Below, piece by piece: positions 7,672 through 16,420 of a DNA stretch of 64,000 nt. The position numbers were made by a program, and so were the translations under genes. Each line of letters begins with the position of its first letter. Positions within the stretch are counted from its first letter, which is position 1. The notes beneath the pieces were generated by a model. The model was not told the DNA's origin and searched no databases. It saw nothing but the letters and a program-made list of their open reading frames with translations. Source of the DNA: Nitrosopumilus sp. K4 (GTDB lineage: Archaea; Thermoproteota; Nitrososphaeria; Nitrososphaerales; Nitrosopumilaceae); contig NZ_CP067007.1 of NCBI RefSeq assembly GCF_018128925.1, forward strand, positions 908,164-972,163, given 5' to 3'.

Positions 7672-8571
7672 TCACGATATGTGTTTTTGAGGTAAAATAA
7701 CAGTAAAGGTTGTAGGATTGTTTGTTACTTCTATTTTACCACCATGTGCCTCTGCAATTTGTTTACAACTAACTAGACCTAATCCAGTACCTGTTTGTTT
7801 AGTAGTAAACAAAGGATCAAATATTTTTAAGATTAGTTTCTCAGGAATACCAGGTCCAGAATTTTCAAAAGAGATTAAAACATTATCCGTATCTCGAGTT
7901 ATTTTAATGTCTATTTTTCCAGAATCATTCATTGCTTGTATCGCATTAAGAAGAATATTTACAAAAAGAATACGTATTGCTTCAAAATCACAATAAAGAG
8001 AAACATTATTTTTGGATTTATGCACTGATATTTTTTTAGGAACAGATATTCCTGTAAAAGAGGAATCCAAAATTTCAGAGATGTTGTTTAACTTGAAATT
8101 TAGTTTCTTGGAAGCCACAAAGCCCAATACATGATCTATTTGATGTGCAATTCTACTTATTGCAGTATTTATCAGATCAAATTTGATAGTTTCTTTTTCA
8201 GATATATCAGGATATTTTGATTTTAAAATATCCACAGAAGTTTGTATAACGGCTAAAGGATTTCTAACATCGTGTGCAAATCGAGAAGAAAGTTCCCCAA
8301 TCACTTTTAATTTCTCATCTTTGATAATTTTGTCAGTCTTGATTTCGTCAATTAAAAAAATTTTATCACATTTTGTGTTAAATTTCATATGATGTTTTTC
8401 TACAGATTCTATATCGGGAGCAGAACAAATACAATGCAAAATGTCTTCCTTTTCATTAAACATCATTTGATGTACTGTAACACCGAATTCATCTGCTTCA
8501 TCTTCTAATCCCATAATTAATTGCTCTTTTGTGTAATCTCCCAATTTGTGCATATCCAGAAAAATAGGCAT
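7672..8571 (-). CDS. DUF4242-histidine kinase fusion
   Basis: A cytoplasmic sensor kinase of 299 residues without membrane helices. Residues 1-72 resemble DUF4242 (a small nickel-binding/SCO4226-like ferredoxin fold; MPIFLDMHKLG, a VTVHQ segment and several His and Cys). A linker follows, then HisKA with H100 in SRFAHDVRNPL. The ATPase domain has N-box NILLNAIQAM, G1 ENSGPGIP, F-box FDPLFTTK and G2 GTGLGL. It should autophosphorylate H100 and pass phosphate to a receiver protein. No receiver gene is adjacent; the nearest in the window is at 48243. The fused N-terminal domain is the likely sensor, possibly for a metal or small molecule. Confidence 0.88.
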   Translation of the reverse strand: MPIFLDMHKLGDYTKEQLIMGLEDEADEFGVTVHQMMFNEKEDILHCICSAPDIESVEKHHMKFNTKCDKIFLIDEIKTDKIIKDEKLKVIGELSSRFAHDVRNPLAVIQTSVDILKSKYPDISEKETIKFDLINTAISRIAHQIDHVLGFVASKKLNFKLNNISEILDSSFTGISVPKKISVHKSKNNVSLYCDFEAIRILFVNILLNAIQAMNDSGKIDIKITRDTDNVLISFENSGPGIPEKLILKIFDPLFTTKQTGTGLGLVSCKQIAEAHGGKIEVTNNPTTFTVILPQKHIS

Positions 8572-8728
8572 TAATCATCAGATGGAATTGGCGTTAAAAA
8601 ATGCATAGGAGTTTGAGATAGGTCAAAAATACCCATAGTCTAACTGCCAATAAGGATAATCAAGGTCTCAAAAGATCCTAATCAATTCAAGACCCACGTT
8701 TAAAGAGGGCGTTGTTCCTAAGACAACT

Positions 8729-11197
8729 TTAGTTTTCTTTAATTTTTGAACCTTTAAGGATAACATCATCAGATCCCTCAAACTCCTTTCCATCCAAAGT
8801 TGAGCCTGTTAAAGTAATTGTTACAGTTGCTCTAGTTGGAGTACCATCTGGAAGGAACAGACAGATGTCTTGGGTATCAATGTGTAAAATTACATCTGTT
8901 AATCCATCTCGGTCAACATCTTCCAGATGGAGTTTATTATGAGATTCAGTGATTGGTGATGATTCTAGATGAAGAGATGGAGGGTCGATTTGAGTTGCAT
9001 CAAAATCAGGTAAAGAAAAGATTGTAGTAGGAATTACACCCTTTGATTTACACATTATAGAATCAGGAGAAAGGTCAACAGTGATTGGTGTTATCGGGTT
9101 TTCAGCAATAATTTCTACAGAGTCAGAACTTGTATCACCATCATAGTCTGTTACAGTGCATGTTGCAGTAAATGTTCCTCCGGTTTCATATGTGTGTGAG
9201 GGGTTTTTGGATTCAGAGATTCCTCCATCACCAAAGTCCCAAGAGTATGTAAATGGAGCATTGCCAGTTGTGCTATCACATGTAAAGGAAACATCTAGTG
9301 GAGTTAGGCCTCGTGTAACATCAGATGTTACATCTGCAACTGGAGTTTCGTCAGGAATTATAAAAACAAATGTACCTAAATTGTTTGTCTCATCAGACTC
9401 ATCAATTGGATTGACAGGCGTGTCTCCAGGAATTGTTGGTGGATCAAGCAAAATCTCCAAAGTGTGTTCTCCAGGAGGCAGTGATGGAAGAACAACAACA
9501 TCTACTGGACATTCATTGGTGCTGGGAGGAACAGGAGGAGGAATAGGAGGTACACATCCAGCAGGAACTACAGGAAAATGTCGGTCATCAGGGAATCCAT
9601 TTTCGTCATTATCAGGTCCTATACGTTCACCCAATCGGAAGATTCTTGCAAATACATCTACAGCATCCTCATCTCCTTCATTTGTTGGAGACCACGTGAA
9701 AATTACATTATTTCCAGATGGTTCAATTTCCACAGCACCGCCACCAAAGCCAAGGTCTGGTTGGAATAGTCTAAGATCAACAGAAGTAGTGCCTTCGTCA
9801 GTATCACCGTCTGCATCCGTTACAGTACATGTCGGATTAAAGATTCTAGGTTCAGCGTATGTGTGAACAGATATTGGTTCGTTGCTGGTAGTTCCATCAT
9901 CAAAATCCCAAAAATATGTGAAAGGCTCATTGCCAGTTGTGCTTTGACAGGAAAATGTTATGGCAGTACCAACTGTAGGTGGTTCTGTTTCAAAAGTCAA
10001 AGACAGTACAACGCTTGGTGATGAATCACATGCATCCCCAACTCCATCTGAATCAGCATCAGTTTGTGAAGGATTTGGGATTAGAATACAATTATCGACA
10101 TCATCAGGTATTCCATCTCCATCGGTATCAAGGATTACATTGACATCAAATGAAAATGTCGGACTTGTTGCAGGTATTACAATGTAAGGGTAAATTGGAG
10201 AGTATGTTAAGTCTAACCCAACAGATAATTCCCAGTTGTAATTTCCATTTTCTAAAACATCAAGTGGTTCTGAAGATACCAAATCTAGAGACACAAGCTC
10301 AATTGGGAATCCTGGATTAGACGAAGATTCCAGAGATGGTAAATATCTTACAGGTCGTAACTCTAAATCATTTTCCCACATCAAATCTGGTTTTGTGTCG
10401 GACACAGTTGCTCCATTTTCAGGGGAGATTAGATTTGGTATGCACAAAACTTCGTTTACAGGATTTCCTGAAATAGAGATGTATGGTTGTACACTGTCTA
10501 TTTTTCCGCCGCAGTGATTATTTATTTGACCATTATTTTCAAATCCCGTAACCCATACACCCAGTAAATTAAAGTTGTTTAATACAGCTCCTGAATCAAG
10601 TATGATTGCAGCATGATCTGTACGAATGTTACCGTGATTGTTGATAGTGCCTCCAAAAATTTCTACTCTAGTAGACGTAAGATCCATGGAATCAAAATTG
10701 TTCAATACCGCATCAGGGCCATTGATGTTTAATCGGGTAGAGAATTGTATAACATTTATCGCATCGAAATTATCTATCCTACTTCCAGAATTGATATTGA
10801 AATCACTAAAACTAGAAGGATAATAAGAATTAAGTTCCAGATAACCACCAGATTCATTTATTAAAACAGAGCCTGAATTATTTTCTACAACACCATAAGA
10901 GGTCAAACGTCCGCCGTGATGTAGAATGATTGTTCCTTCATTTATTATGGTACCTTCATTAAATACAACACCATAAACAGAAAGGGTGATGCCAGAATTA
11001 ACAATCAAGGTATCACCAGAGTTCACATCGAGTATACCATCAACTCTACAGGTATCAGGATTAACCCATGTTAATCCAAGGGCCTCACATGAAGCCTGAT
11101 CAGATATATCTCCACTGACTGCAAATACGTCTTGAGAAAATCCAATTAGCCCGAAAACCACAATACCAAATAACAATAGTAGAAATATACCTCTCAT
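8729..11197 (-). CDS. Large secreted protein with beta-helix-like, thrombospondin-3 and PKD domains
   Basis: Starting at the ATG at 11195-11197 gives 822 residues with a clear signal peptide ([11 protein letters not shown]...VFA); the longer frame to 11317 would put 40 basic residues before it. After the signal come short repetitive strands (NEGTI, NNSGSV, NHGNI) like a parallel beta-helix. Next are Ca-binding thrombospondin type 3 repeats ([25 protein letters not shown]), a PKD domain with WDFDDG, a CARDB-like segment ending in ESDETNNLG, and a second PKD domain with WDFGDG. A C-terminal beta domain completes it. No anchor is seen. Likely a cell-surface or extracellular adhesion protein. Ligand unknown. 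Confidence 0.78.
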   Translation of the reverse strand: MRGIFLLLLFGIVVFGLIGFSQDVFAVSGDISDQASCEALGLTWVNPDTCRVDGILDVNSGDTLIVNSGITLSVYGVVFNEGTIINEGTIILHHGGRLTSYGVVENNSGSVLINESGGYLELNSYYPSSFSDFNINSGSRIDNFDAINVIQFSTRLNINGPDAVLNNFDSMDLTSTRVEIFGGTINNHGNIRTDHAAIILDSGAVLNNFNLLGVWVTGFENNGQINNHCGGKIDSVQPYISISGNPVNEVLCIPNLISPENGATVSDTKPDLMWENDLELRPVRYLPSLESSSNPGFPIELVSLDLVSSEPLDVLENGNYNWELSVGLDLTYSPIYPYIVIPATSPTFSFDVNVILDTDGDGIPDDVDNCILIPNPSQTDADSDGVGDACDSSPSVVLSLTFETEPPTVGTAITFSCQSTTGNEPFTYFWDFDDGTTSNEPISVHTYAEPRIFNPTCTVTDADGDTDEGTTSVDLRLFQPDLGFGGGAVEIEPSGNNVIFTWSPTNEGDEDAVDVFARIFRLGERIGPDNDENGFPDDRHFPVVPAGCVPPIPPPVPPSTNECPVDVVVLPSLPPGEHTLEILLDPPTIPGDTPVNPIDESDETNNLGTFVFIIPDETPVADVTSDVTRGLTPLDVSFTCDSTTGNAPFTYSWDFGDGGISESKNPSHTYETGGTFTATCTVTDYDGDTSSDSVEIIAENPITPITVDLSPDSIMCKSKGVIPTTIFSLPDFDATQIDPPSLHLESSPITESHNKLHLEDVDRDGLTDVILHIDTQDICLFLPDGTPTRATVTITLTGSTLDGKEFEGSDDVILKGSKIKEN

Positions 11198-11265
11198 AAC
11201 CAAAATGATGAACTTATGAAATAATTTAAAGATGATCTTGTGTATGCGATCAAAGAATACAACCC

Positions 11266-11601
11266 TCAAAAGAATAATTGATTTTGGTTCAAGACATGAA
11301 ACCAAATGGTTACGCAACCAAATCTATCATTAAATTCGATTTTGTACTGTAAACAGATGTCTCGAACCGTTTCTGCCCTCTCCTTATGAAATGTAAGAAA
11401 CTTCATAACAGTTGCAAAAATCCATTGTTTTCCTTTCTCGTTTGATATCATCATAAAATGCTTTGACTGCTCTGTCAGGTCTCCATGAATCTTCATAAAC
11501 GCAAAAAAGTCAGCGAGTCTTCTCTGATATCTGTCCTTAGTGATAGGGCTCTTGATTCCAAACAAGAAGTTTTCCAGTGGGTTGGTCTCATATTCTGACA
11601 T
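11266..11601 (-). pseudogene. Remnant of a tyrosine recombinase (N-terminal domain only)
   Basis: The 111-residue frame begins NPLENFLFGIKSPITKDRYQRR and continues with WIFATVMKFLTFHKERA, a pattern I associate with the N-terminal SAM-like (core-binding) domain of thaumarchaeal integrases. It then runs into unrelated residues and stops. A complete enzyme has about 350-400 residues and a catalytic R...HxxR...Y domain, none of which is present downstream. The remnant lies 50 bases from the 3' end of tRNA-Arg, the classical attachment position. I read it as a leftover of an old integrated element; a small functional DNA-binding protein cannot be excluded. Confidence 0.55.
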
Positions 11602-11650
11602 TTTTTCACATCTATTAGGCTGGAAACCAATTTAAGAACCACTAAAGGTA

Positions 11651-11725
11651 CGGGCCCGACCGGATTCGAACCGGCGACCTAACGCTCCGCAAGCGTTCGC
11701 ACTATCCATGCTATGCAACGAGCCC
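11651..11725 (-). tRNA. tRNA-Arg (anticodon GCG)
   Basis: The reverse complement folds as a complete cloverleaf. The acceptor is GGGCTCG/CGGGCCC, the D stem GCAT/GTGC, and the anticodon stem AACGC/GCGTT with loop TTGCGGA (anticodon GCG at positions 34-36). The T stem is GCCGG/CCGGT with loop TTCGAAT, and the discriminator is G. There is no intron and no encoded CCA. An integrase remnant lies just past its 3' end. Confidence 0.95.
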
Positions 11726-11763
11726 AAAAAATTTGGTCAATGTTGGTTTAATTTGGATTACTA

Positions 11764-12591
11764 TTATGCATCAAATCTTGTAAAAACGTAAGGAGTGTCA
11801 TCAAGTTCTCTAAAAGTCCAGGCAGATGGCAAGATCACAGTATCAATTACTTGCAATCCATACTTGTGAATCAAAGTTCCCCAACCGGCTTTGGACATTG
11901 GATCTGGGGGATATTTTTGAGAAAAGGTTCCTGCAAAAACCATTCCTGTGTTAGTTGATTCAGATTTTGATTTTAAATTATCCAATACGCCAGTGGCCAA
12001 AGAGATTCCCCCCATCTGAGCCAACCCACCAATAAAGAAAAGAGGTTTTTTTAAATTCAAATGAGAATAGTCAAAGGTTGTGGCATCAGTGCAGTTTGCA
12101 TCAAATTCAATTCCAGTATAATCTGAAATGGATTTTTGAAGATCTACTAGCATGTTATCAATTTCAAAGCTAAAAGAATCCATTCCCAAAACTTTGGCGC
12201 AAAATGCAATCCGTCCATCACCGGAGCCAACATCTATGAGTTCATCAAATCCAAGTTCTTTTGCATGTAAGGACATAACATATGCGGAGAGAATCCATGT
12301 TGGAGAGAAAGGAGCTCTGCTTGAACCGTGTTGAATGCTGTTTAACCAATATTTGTTAATGTCACCCTCATAAACAATACAGTTTACATCAGAAATTTTT
12401 TGTTCATATGAATTATAGTAAATCGGATTGTTTTTTGCAAAGGTATGAAGCCAATCCAAATCATTTTGTTCAATTTGAAAGGTTTCAGAGTTCAGTAATG
12501 GAATTACTTCCTGAATGTTTGCAGAGCCAGAATATGTTTTTGAAAATTCTTTTTTCAGACTAACAATATTTTGTGCAAGGGCATTAATCAT
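11764..12591 (-). CDS. SAM-dependent methyltransferase-like protein
   Basis: A 275-residue protein with a class I methyltransferase core: motif I is DVGSGDGRI (120-128), followed by an acidic strand end in FSFEID and an NCTDATTFDY segment as in motif III. An N-terminal helical region of about 100 residues precedes it. The substrate is unknown; the long N-terminal region and SRAPFSPTWI segment before motif I are not typical of a named family. The stop of the neighbouring coiled-coil gene (12593) is next to the start here, so the two are probably one operon. Confidence 0.72.
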   Translation of the reverse strand: MINALAQNIVSLKKEFSKTYSGSANIQEVIPLLNSETFQIEQNDLDWLHTFAKNNPIYYNSYEQKISDVNCIVYEGDINKYWLNSIQHGSSRAPFSPTWILSAYVMSLHAKELGFDELIDVGSGDGRIAFCAKVLGMDSFSFEIDNMLVDLQKSISDYTGIEFDANCTDATTFDYSHLNLKKPLFFIGGLAQMGGISLATGVLDNLKSKSESTNTGMVFAGTFSQKYPPDPMSKAGWGTLIHKYGLQVIDTVILPSAWTFRELDDTPYVFTRFDA

Positions 12592-12592
12592 T

Positions 12593-13021
12593 TCAAATGC
12601 CTTTGTCGTATTGCTCTACAAATTCTCTGGTGCTCATTTGTTGTCTTAATTCATCGTAAAGTTTTGCTTCATTTTCAATTTCCTCTTTTGATTTTTGAGC
12701 AGAGTTTCCAGCCTGAAGATTGTCGGTAGTTTCTTGAATGGATTTTGAGAGATTTTCCATTATTTGAGGGTGGATTTTAGAGTTGAATTCATCAGAAATT
12801 GTTTTTTCAGTTTCTGCAATTTTTTTAAGCAATGATTCGTGTTTAGTGCCATCAAGTTGTTGTTTTAACATTGTAGTCATCGACGATATATTCATGATTT
12901 GATAGTATGTTTCTACAATCTCATGAACAGACAATTTGGATTTTGTTGCATTGTTGATTAAACCAGCAAGTTTCTCAGATTCAGTCTGAAACATTCTTGA
13001 GATGTCATCAAAAGAACTCAT
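12593..13021 (-). CDS. Helical coiled-coil protein of unknown function
   Basis: A 142-residue, almost entirely helical protein rich in Glu, Lys, Ser and Thr. It has heptad-like stretches (about 30-60 and 65-120) and a C-terminal DELRQQMSTREFVEQYDKGI. No Cys, membrane or catalytic motifs. It lies one base upstream of the methyltransferase-like gene on the same strand, so it may be a partner protein. I recognise no family. Confidence 0.6.
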   Translation of the reverse strand: MSSFDDISRMFQTESEKLAGLINNATKSKLSVHEIVETYYQIMNISSMTTMLKQQLDGTKHESLLKKIAETEKTISDEFNSKIHPQIMENLSKSIQETTDNLQAGNSAQKSKEEIENEAKLYDELRQQMSTREFVEQYDKGI

Positions 13022-13058
13022 AGTGTAAAAAGGATTTCAAATTTTTAAAAACGTTGGG

Positions 13059-13766
13059 TTATGCTTCTTTTTCTGCCTTGTTGACATAAACATAATTCAT
13101 AATCAAGCCGGCAATTATTCCACCCAAGATTGGTGCTGCCCAATACAACCAGTGGAATTCCCAGAATCCAGAAATCAATGCAGGACCAAATGTTCTTGCA
13201 GGGTTGACAGATGCGCCAGTTAATGGAACGCCAATCAAGTGTATTAAAAATACCATACCTCCAATTGTGAATCCGTGCCATCCAGGAGAGGCTTTTTTGT
13301 GAACTGCGCTCATAAAGATTACAGTAACCAAGAAAAATGTCAGGATTGCTTCTACTGCAAATCCTGATCCAATACTGTTATTGATAAGATCACTTGGTCC
13401 GCCTTGGGTTGCAAAGTTTACTTTGGCACCAATTTCAGGCAATATTGCTTTTAGAGTGGCAGCAGCTGCTACTGCTCCAATTAATTGTGAAATAATGTAA
13501 CCAATTCCATCTGCAATCCCAATCTTTCGTGTAATCATCATAGGAATTGTTACTGCAGGATTAATGTGAGCACCAGATACATGACCAAATGCGTAAATCA
13601 TTAATGCAATAGCTCCTCCGTGTCCTAGTGAAATGAATAGAACAGACATTGTGGTTAATTCCTCTCCAAATGATGCAATTGCAAGAATTACTGAAAGAGG
13701 TCCGAAAAACACCAAGCCATATGTTGCGATTGCTTCTGCAAGGTATGCTCTTGGATTAACCATCAA
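13059..13766 (-). CDS. Aquaporin / glycerol facilitator (MIP family)
   Basis: A channel protein of 235 residues with six hydrophobic helices and both signature half-helix loops: HINPAVT (NPA at 69-71) and ASVNPARTFGPAL (NPA at 188-190, with the selectivity-filter Arg at 191). The size and paired NPA motifs define the MIP family; the archaeal AqpM group is the closest known type. It would conduct water and perhaps small neutral solutes such as ammonia or glycerol; I cannot tell which. It starts at one of two adjacent Met codons. It is divergent from the peroxiredoxin gene. Confidence 0.92.
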   Translation of the reverse strand: MMVNPRAYLAEAIATYGLVFFGPLSVILAIASFGEELTTMSVLFISLGHGGAIALMIYAFGHVSGAHINPAVTIPMMITRKIGIADGIGYIISQLIGAVAAAATLKAILPEIGAKVNFATQGGPSDLINNSIGSGFAVEAILTFFLVTVIFMSAVHKKASPGWHGFTIGGMVFLIHLIGVPLTGASVNPARTFGPALISGFWEFHWLYWAAPILGGIIAGLIMNYVYVNKAEKEA

Positions 13767-13860
13767 GCAAAAGCCAATCCAATTTCCATATAAAACATTC
13801 GGACCAGATTCCTGATCACAGTCATAAAGTAATTAATTATGGAAAACTCAACAAACCATT

Positions 13861-14319
13861 ATGATTTCAGAGGGAGACAGTGTTCCAAAATTTGAGATAA
13901 ATGATGCAAACGGGGATAAAATAAAATCAACTGATCTTAAAGGCAAAAAGCATGTAATCTATTTTTATCCAAAAGATTTCACACCAGGATGCACCACAGA
14001 AGCTGATGAATTTTCAAGAGATTATAAGAAATTTCAAAAATTAGGAATTGAAATTATTGGAATAAGTCCTGATGATGTAGAGTCTCATAAAAAATTCTGT
14101 GAGAAAATGGGAATAAAATACCCATTACTTGCAGACGTAGACAAGGTTGTTTCAAAAGCGTTTGGTGTATGGGGTTTAAAAAAATTCATGGGTCGTGAAT
14201 ACATGGGAGTAAACAGAAGTACATTTTTGGTGGATGAGAAAGGAAAAGTTTTCAAAGTATTTCCAAAAGTAAAACCAAAAGGACATTCAGAAGAAGTACT
14301 AAAAGAATTTTCAAAATAA
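13861..14319 (+). CDS. bcp: Peroxiredoxin (Bcp/AhpC-TSA family)
   Basis: A thiol peroxidase of 152 residues, the usual Bcp size. The peroxidatic motif is DFTPGCTTEADEF with C44, preceded by the PxxxT context (YPKDFTPGC). In E. coli Bcp the resolving Cys is five residues on (C50), but here that position is Asp. The only other Cys is C80 (HKKFCEKMG), seen as the resolving Cys in another Bcp subgroup. It reduces hydroperoxides with electrons from thioredoxin-like donors. The stop overlaps nothing and the next gene converges on it. Confidence 0.92.
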   Translation: MISEGDSVPKFEINDANGDKIKSTDLKGKKHVIYFYPKDFTPGCTTEADEFSRDYKKFQKLGIEIIGISPDDVESHKKFCEKMGIKYPLLADVDKVVSKAFGVWGLKKFMGREYMGVNRSTFLVDEKGKVFKVFPKVKPKGHSEEVLKEFSK

Positions 14320-14344
14320 AGTAAAAGAAAAAGTTGTTGAAAGA

Positions 14345-15283
14345 TTAGAAACCTTTTGGTAATGTTCCTCTAGATGTTTTTGGTTTTTCAGGTTCCGGTT
14401 TTGGTTCAAATCCTTTTGGTAATGAACCTCTTGCCTTTGCTCTTTCTGCAACTTCTTGTTCAATGATTTCAGACTCGGCTTGTTGTGCAGTTTCTTGTGC
14501 TTCTCGTTGTTCTCTCTCCAGTCGTTCCAAGTAATCTTTTTCATATTCCTCAAGTTGCTCTTGTCGTGATTTGTTTTCATCATTACTTGGAGGAGGCGCT
14601 TGTTGAGTTTGAGCTTGTGGTTTTTCTGTTCCTTTTGGCAGTGTTCCTCTTTTTGGTTTTGGAGGAGGTGCTTGTTGAGTTTGAGCTTGTGCAGCTACGC
14701 CTTCAACAGTTAAAGCTGTTCCACTAAAACTACCAAATGTTTTGGTTGGAGGATGGTATGCAAGTCTTGCTCTAGTTGCAAAGTATTGGTTTGATGGTTG
14801 TGTATATCCAGTTACCTTTGCTTTTTGTTCATTCCAATTTGATGTTGGAACTTTACCTACAGGAGCAGTTCTTCTTACAAAGTATCTGTTTGGTGCTGGT
14901 GTATATCCAGTAACTGTTGCCCTGTATTTGTGCAAGTCAGTCATTGGAGCATTCATGTATGCATTTTCAAGTGCATCTTGAATTGTTGCTGGTGGTTGTG
15001 ATGTTGTCTCAGCTGGCTTTGGTGCATCTGCTGGCTTAGACTCTGCTGGTTTATCAAATCCTTTTGGCAGGGTGCCTTTTGGTTTTGTTGTTGCAGCTGG
15101 TCTTTCAGCTGGTTTTGGTGCTGGTTTTGTCTCAGCAGGCTTTGTCTCAGCTGGTTTTGGTGCTGGTTTTGTCTCAGCAGGCTTTTCTAATTGTGATGAT
15201 AATTTGGATAGTTTTTCTTCGAGCTGTGCAATCTTGTCTTCAAGATCTTTCTTTGTTGCAGTCTTTGCCTTTTTAGTTGCCAT
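14345..15283 (-). CDS. Coiled-coil, Pro/Ala/Lys-rich protein with GTLPKGF repeats (longer duplicate)
   Basis: A protein of 312 residues with no signal peptide. Its parts are an N-terminal basic and coiled-coil stretch (1-36, KKDLEDKIAQLEEKLSKL), a PAETKPAPK repeat region (37-95), and a compact aromatic segment (103-190). The aromatic segment holds two copies of a VTGYTxPxNxYFxxR motif (123-139 and 157-171). A second coiled coil lies at 240-282. The motif G[TS]LPKG occurs four times (69, 213, 286, 306), the last as the exact C-terminus. No known family. It shares 555 bp with the gene at 15682. Probably cytoplasmic and protein- or nucleic-acid-binding, but that is a guess. Confidence 0.7.
   Translation of the reverse strand: MATKKAKTATKKDLEDKIAQLEEKLSKLSSQLEKPAETKPAPKPAETKPAETKPAPKPAERPAATTKPKGTLPKGFDKPAESKPADAPKPAETTSQPPATIQDALENAYMNAPMTDLHKYRATVTGYTPAPNRYFVRRTAPVGKVPTSNWNEQKAKVTGYTQPSNQYFATRARLAYHPPTKTFGSFSGTALTVEGVAAQAQTQQAPPPKPKRGTLPKGTEKPQAQTQQAPPPSNDENKSRQEQLEEYEKDYLERLEREQREAQETAQQAESEIIEQEVAERAKARGSLPKGFEPKPEPEKPKTSRGTLPKGF
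14630..15185. repeat. 555-bp direct repeat, copy 1
   Basis: Bases from about 14630 to 15185 match 15688 to 16243 at a constant offset of 1058, with no difference seen in the lines I compared, and the encoded residues are identical. It covers the shared core of the two GTLPKGF proteins but neither gene's ends. Identity at synonymous sites points to a recent duplication or ongoing gene conversion. Confidence 0.9.
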
Positions 15284-15305
15284 TCCTTACAGTAAGAAGT
15301 GTATT

Positions 15306-15319
15306 GTTTATTTACATTT
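15306..15319 (-). promoter_or_regulatory. Shared promoter element (TATA-like), copy 1
   Basis: The reverse strand reads aaatgtaaataaac here, and the same 14 bases occur at 16385-16398. In both cases the element starts exactly 23 nt upstream of the start codon of the two duplicated genes, outside the 555-bp repeat. It fits BRE plus TATA box. A TTGATCAAG sequence follows at 15319-15327. Confidence 0.55.
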
Positions 15320-15422
15320 TGATCAAGCAGTCATCTAGTTTGTAAATATTACAAAATACAAGATCAATCATGTAAAAAAATTCATCATAAATTATTAAGA
15401 CATGTAATCCCAGATATGGGAA

Positions 15423-15626
15423 TCAATCAGGTTCCCAGAACTGCATTACAAACAAGCAATTATTACATCTCCACAAGCGTACATGAATACCATTATCAAT
15501 ATCAGATACATATTTTCCATTTTCCAATTTAGTGACACGTGGAAGATAACTCAGTTCAGGATTTTCAAGCCATTCATTTTGCCCACAGTTAGGACATTTA
15601 ATTTTTGGAGGCACAATATACCACAT
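15423..15626 (-). CDS. Small zinc-ribbon protein
   Basis: A 67-residue protein with two CxxC knuckles: CPNC at about residues 10-13 and CNNC at about 54-57. Between them is a beta-rich stretch, typical of a zinc ribbon. It lies between the two duplicated GTLPKGF genes on the same strand. Function unknown; it could bind nucleic acid or a protein partner. Confidence 0.7.
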   Translation of the reverse strand: MWYIVPPKIKCPNCGQNEWLENPELSYLPRVTKLENGKYVSDIDNGIHVRLWRCNNCLFVMQFWEPD

Positions 15627-15681
15627 ACATAATCAAAGAATAGTGTTACGATGAAAAATAGAAAATAAAGAAGTTATTGAA

Positions 15682-16362
15682 TTAGAATCCTTTTGGCAGT
15701 GTTCCTCTTTTTGGTTTTGGAGGAGGTGCTTGTTGAGTTTGAGCTTGTGCAGCTACGCCTTCAACAGTTAAAGCTGTTCCACTAAAACTACCAAATGTTT
15801 TGGTTGGAGGATGGTATGCAAGTCTTGCTCTAGTTGCAAAGTATTGGTTTGATGGTTGTGTATATCCAGTTACCTTTGCTTTTTGTTCATTCCAATTTGA
15901 TGTTGGAACTTTACCTACAGGAGCAGTTCTTCTTACAAAGTATCTGTTTGGTGCTGGTGTATATCCAGTAACTGTTGCCCTGTATTTGTGCAAGTCAGTC
16001 ATTGGAGCATTCATGTATGCATTTTCAAGTGCATCTTGAATTGTTGCTGGTGGTTGTGATGTTGTCTCAGCTGGCTTTGGTGCATCTGCTGGCTTAGACT
16101 CTGCTGGTTTATCAAATCCTTTTGGCAGGGTGCCTTTTGGTTTTGTTGTTGCAGCTGGTCTTTCAGCTGGTTTTGGTGCTGGTTTTGTCTCAGCAGGCTT
16201 TGTCTCAGCTGGTTTTGGTGCTGGTTTTGTCTCAGCAGGCTTTGTCTCAGCTGGTTTTGGTGCTGGAGTTTCAAGTTGTGTAGATAATTTGTTTAACTTA
16301 GCTTCTAATTCTGCAATCTTGTCTTCAAGATCTTTCTTTGTTTGCTTTTTAGCAGCTACCAT
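15682..16362 (-). CDS. Coiled-coil, Pro/Ala/Lys-rich protein with GTLPKGF repeats (shorter duplicate)
   Basis: A 226-residue paralogue of the 14345 product. The coiled-coil start (KKDLEDKIAELEAKLNKL) differs slightly. The PAETKPAPK region has one unit more, and the core with the two VTGYTxPxNxYF motifs is identical. It ends at once after the first downstream motif so that GTLPKGF is again the exact C-terminus (220-226). It lacks the second coiled coil of the longer copy. The promoter element at 16385 has the same sequence and spacing as that of the other copy, so both may be expressed together. No known family. Confidence 0.7.
   Translation of the reverse strand: MVAAKKQTKKDLEDKIAELEAKLNKLSTQLETPAPKPAETKPAETKPAPKPAETKPAETKPAPKPAERPAATTKPKGTLPKGFDKPAESKPADAPKPAETTSQPPATIQDALENAYMNAPMTDLHKYRATVTGYTPAPNRYFVRRTAPVGKVPTSNWNEQKAKVTGYTQPSNQYFATRARLAYHPPTKTFGSFSGTALTVEGVAAQAQTQQAPPPKPKRGTLPKGF
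15688..16243. repeat. 555-bp direct repeat, copy 2
   Basis: The partner of 14630-15185. The match ends on one side within the PAETKPAPK repeats, where this copy carries an additional unit, and on the other side at the ccttttgg of the GTLPKGF codons. Both boundaries thus fall in internally repetitive sequence, which would favour recombination there. Confidence 0.9.
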
Positions 16363-16384
16363 TTAACTGGGTTGAATAACCGGG

Positions 16385-16398
16385 GTTTATTTACATTT
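16385..16398 (-). promoter_or_regulatory. Shared promoter element (TATA-like), copy 2
   Basis: Identical over 14 bases to 15306-15319 and at the same distance (23 nt) from the start codon of the shorter duplicate. The bases around it differ between the copies, so the match is not simply part of the long repeat. Confidence 0.55.
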
Positions 16399-16420
16399 GG
16401 GTTGATTCCCATCGACAAAC

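Noticed and set aside
9156-9866. 236-residue frame antisense to the secreted PKD gene
   Set aside because: It shadows a well-supported minus-strand gene; composition is that of reversed Asp/Thr/Pro codons and shows no family pattern.
14742-16039. Identical 79-residue plus-strand frames in both repeat copies
   Set aside because: They are antisense to the GTLPKGF genes and identical only because the DNA is duplicated.
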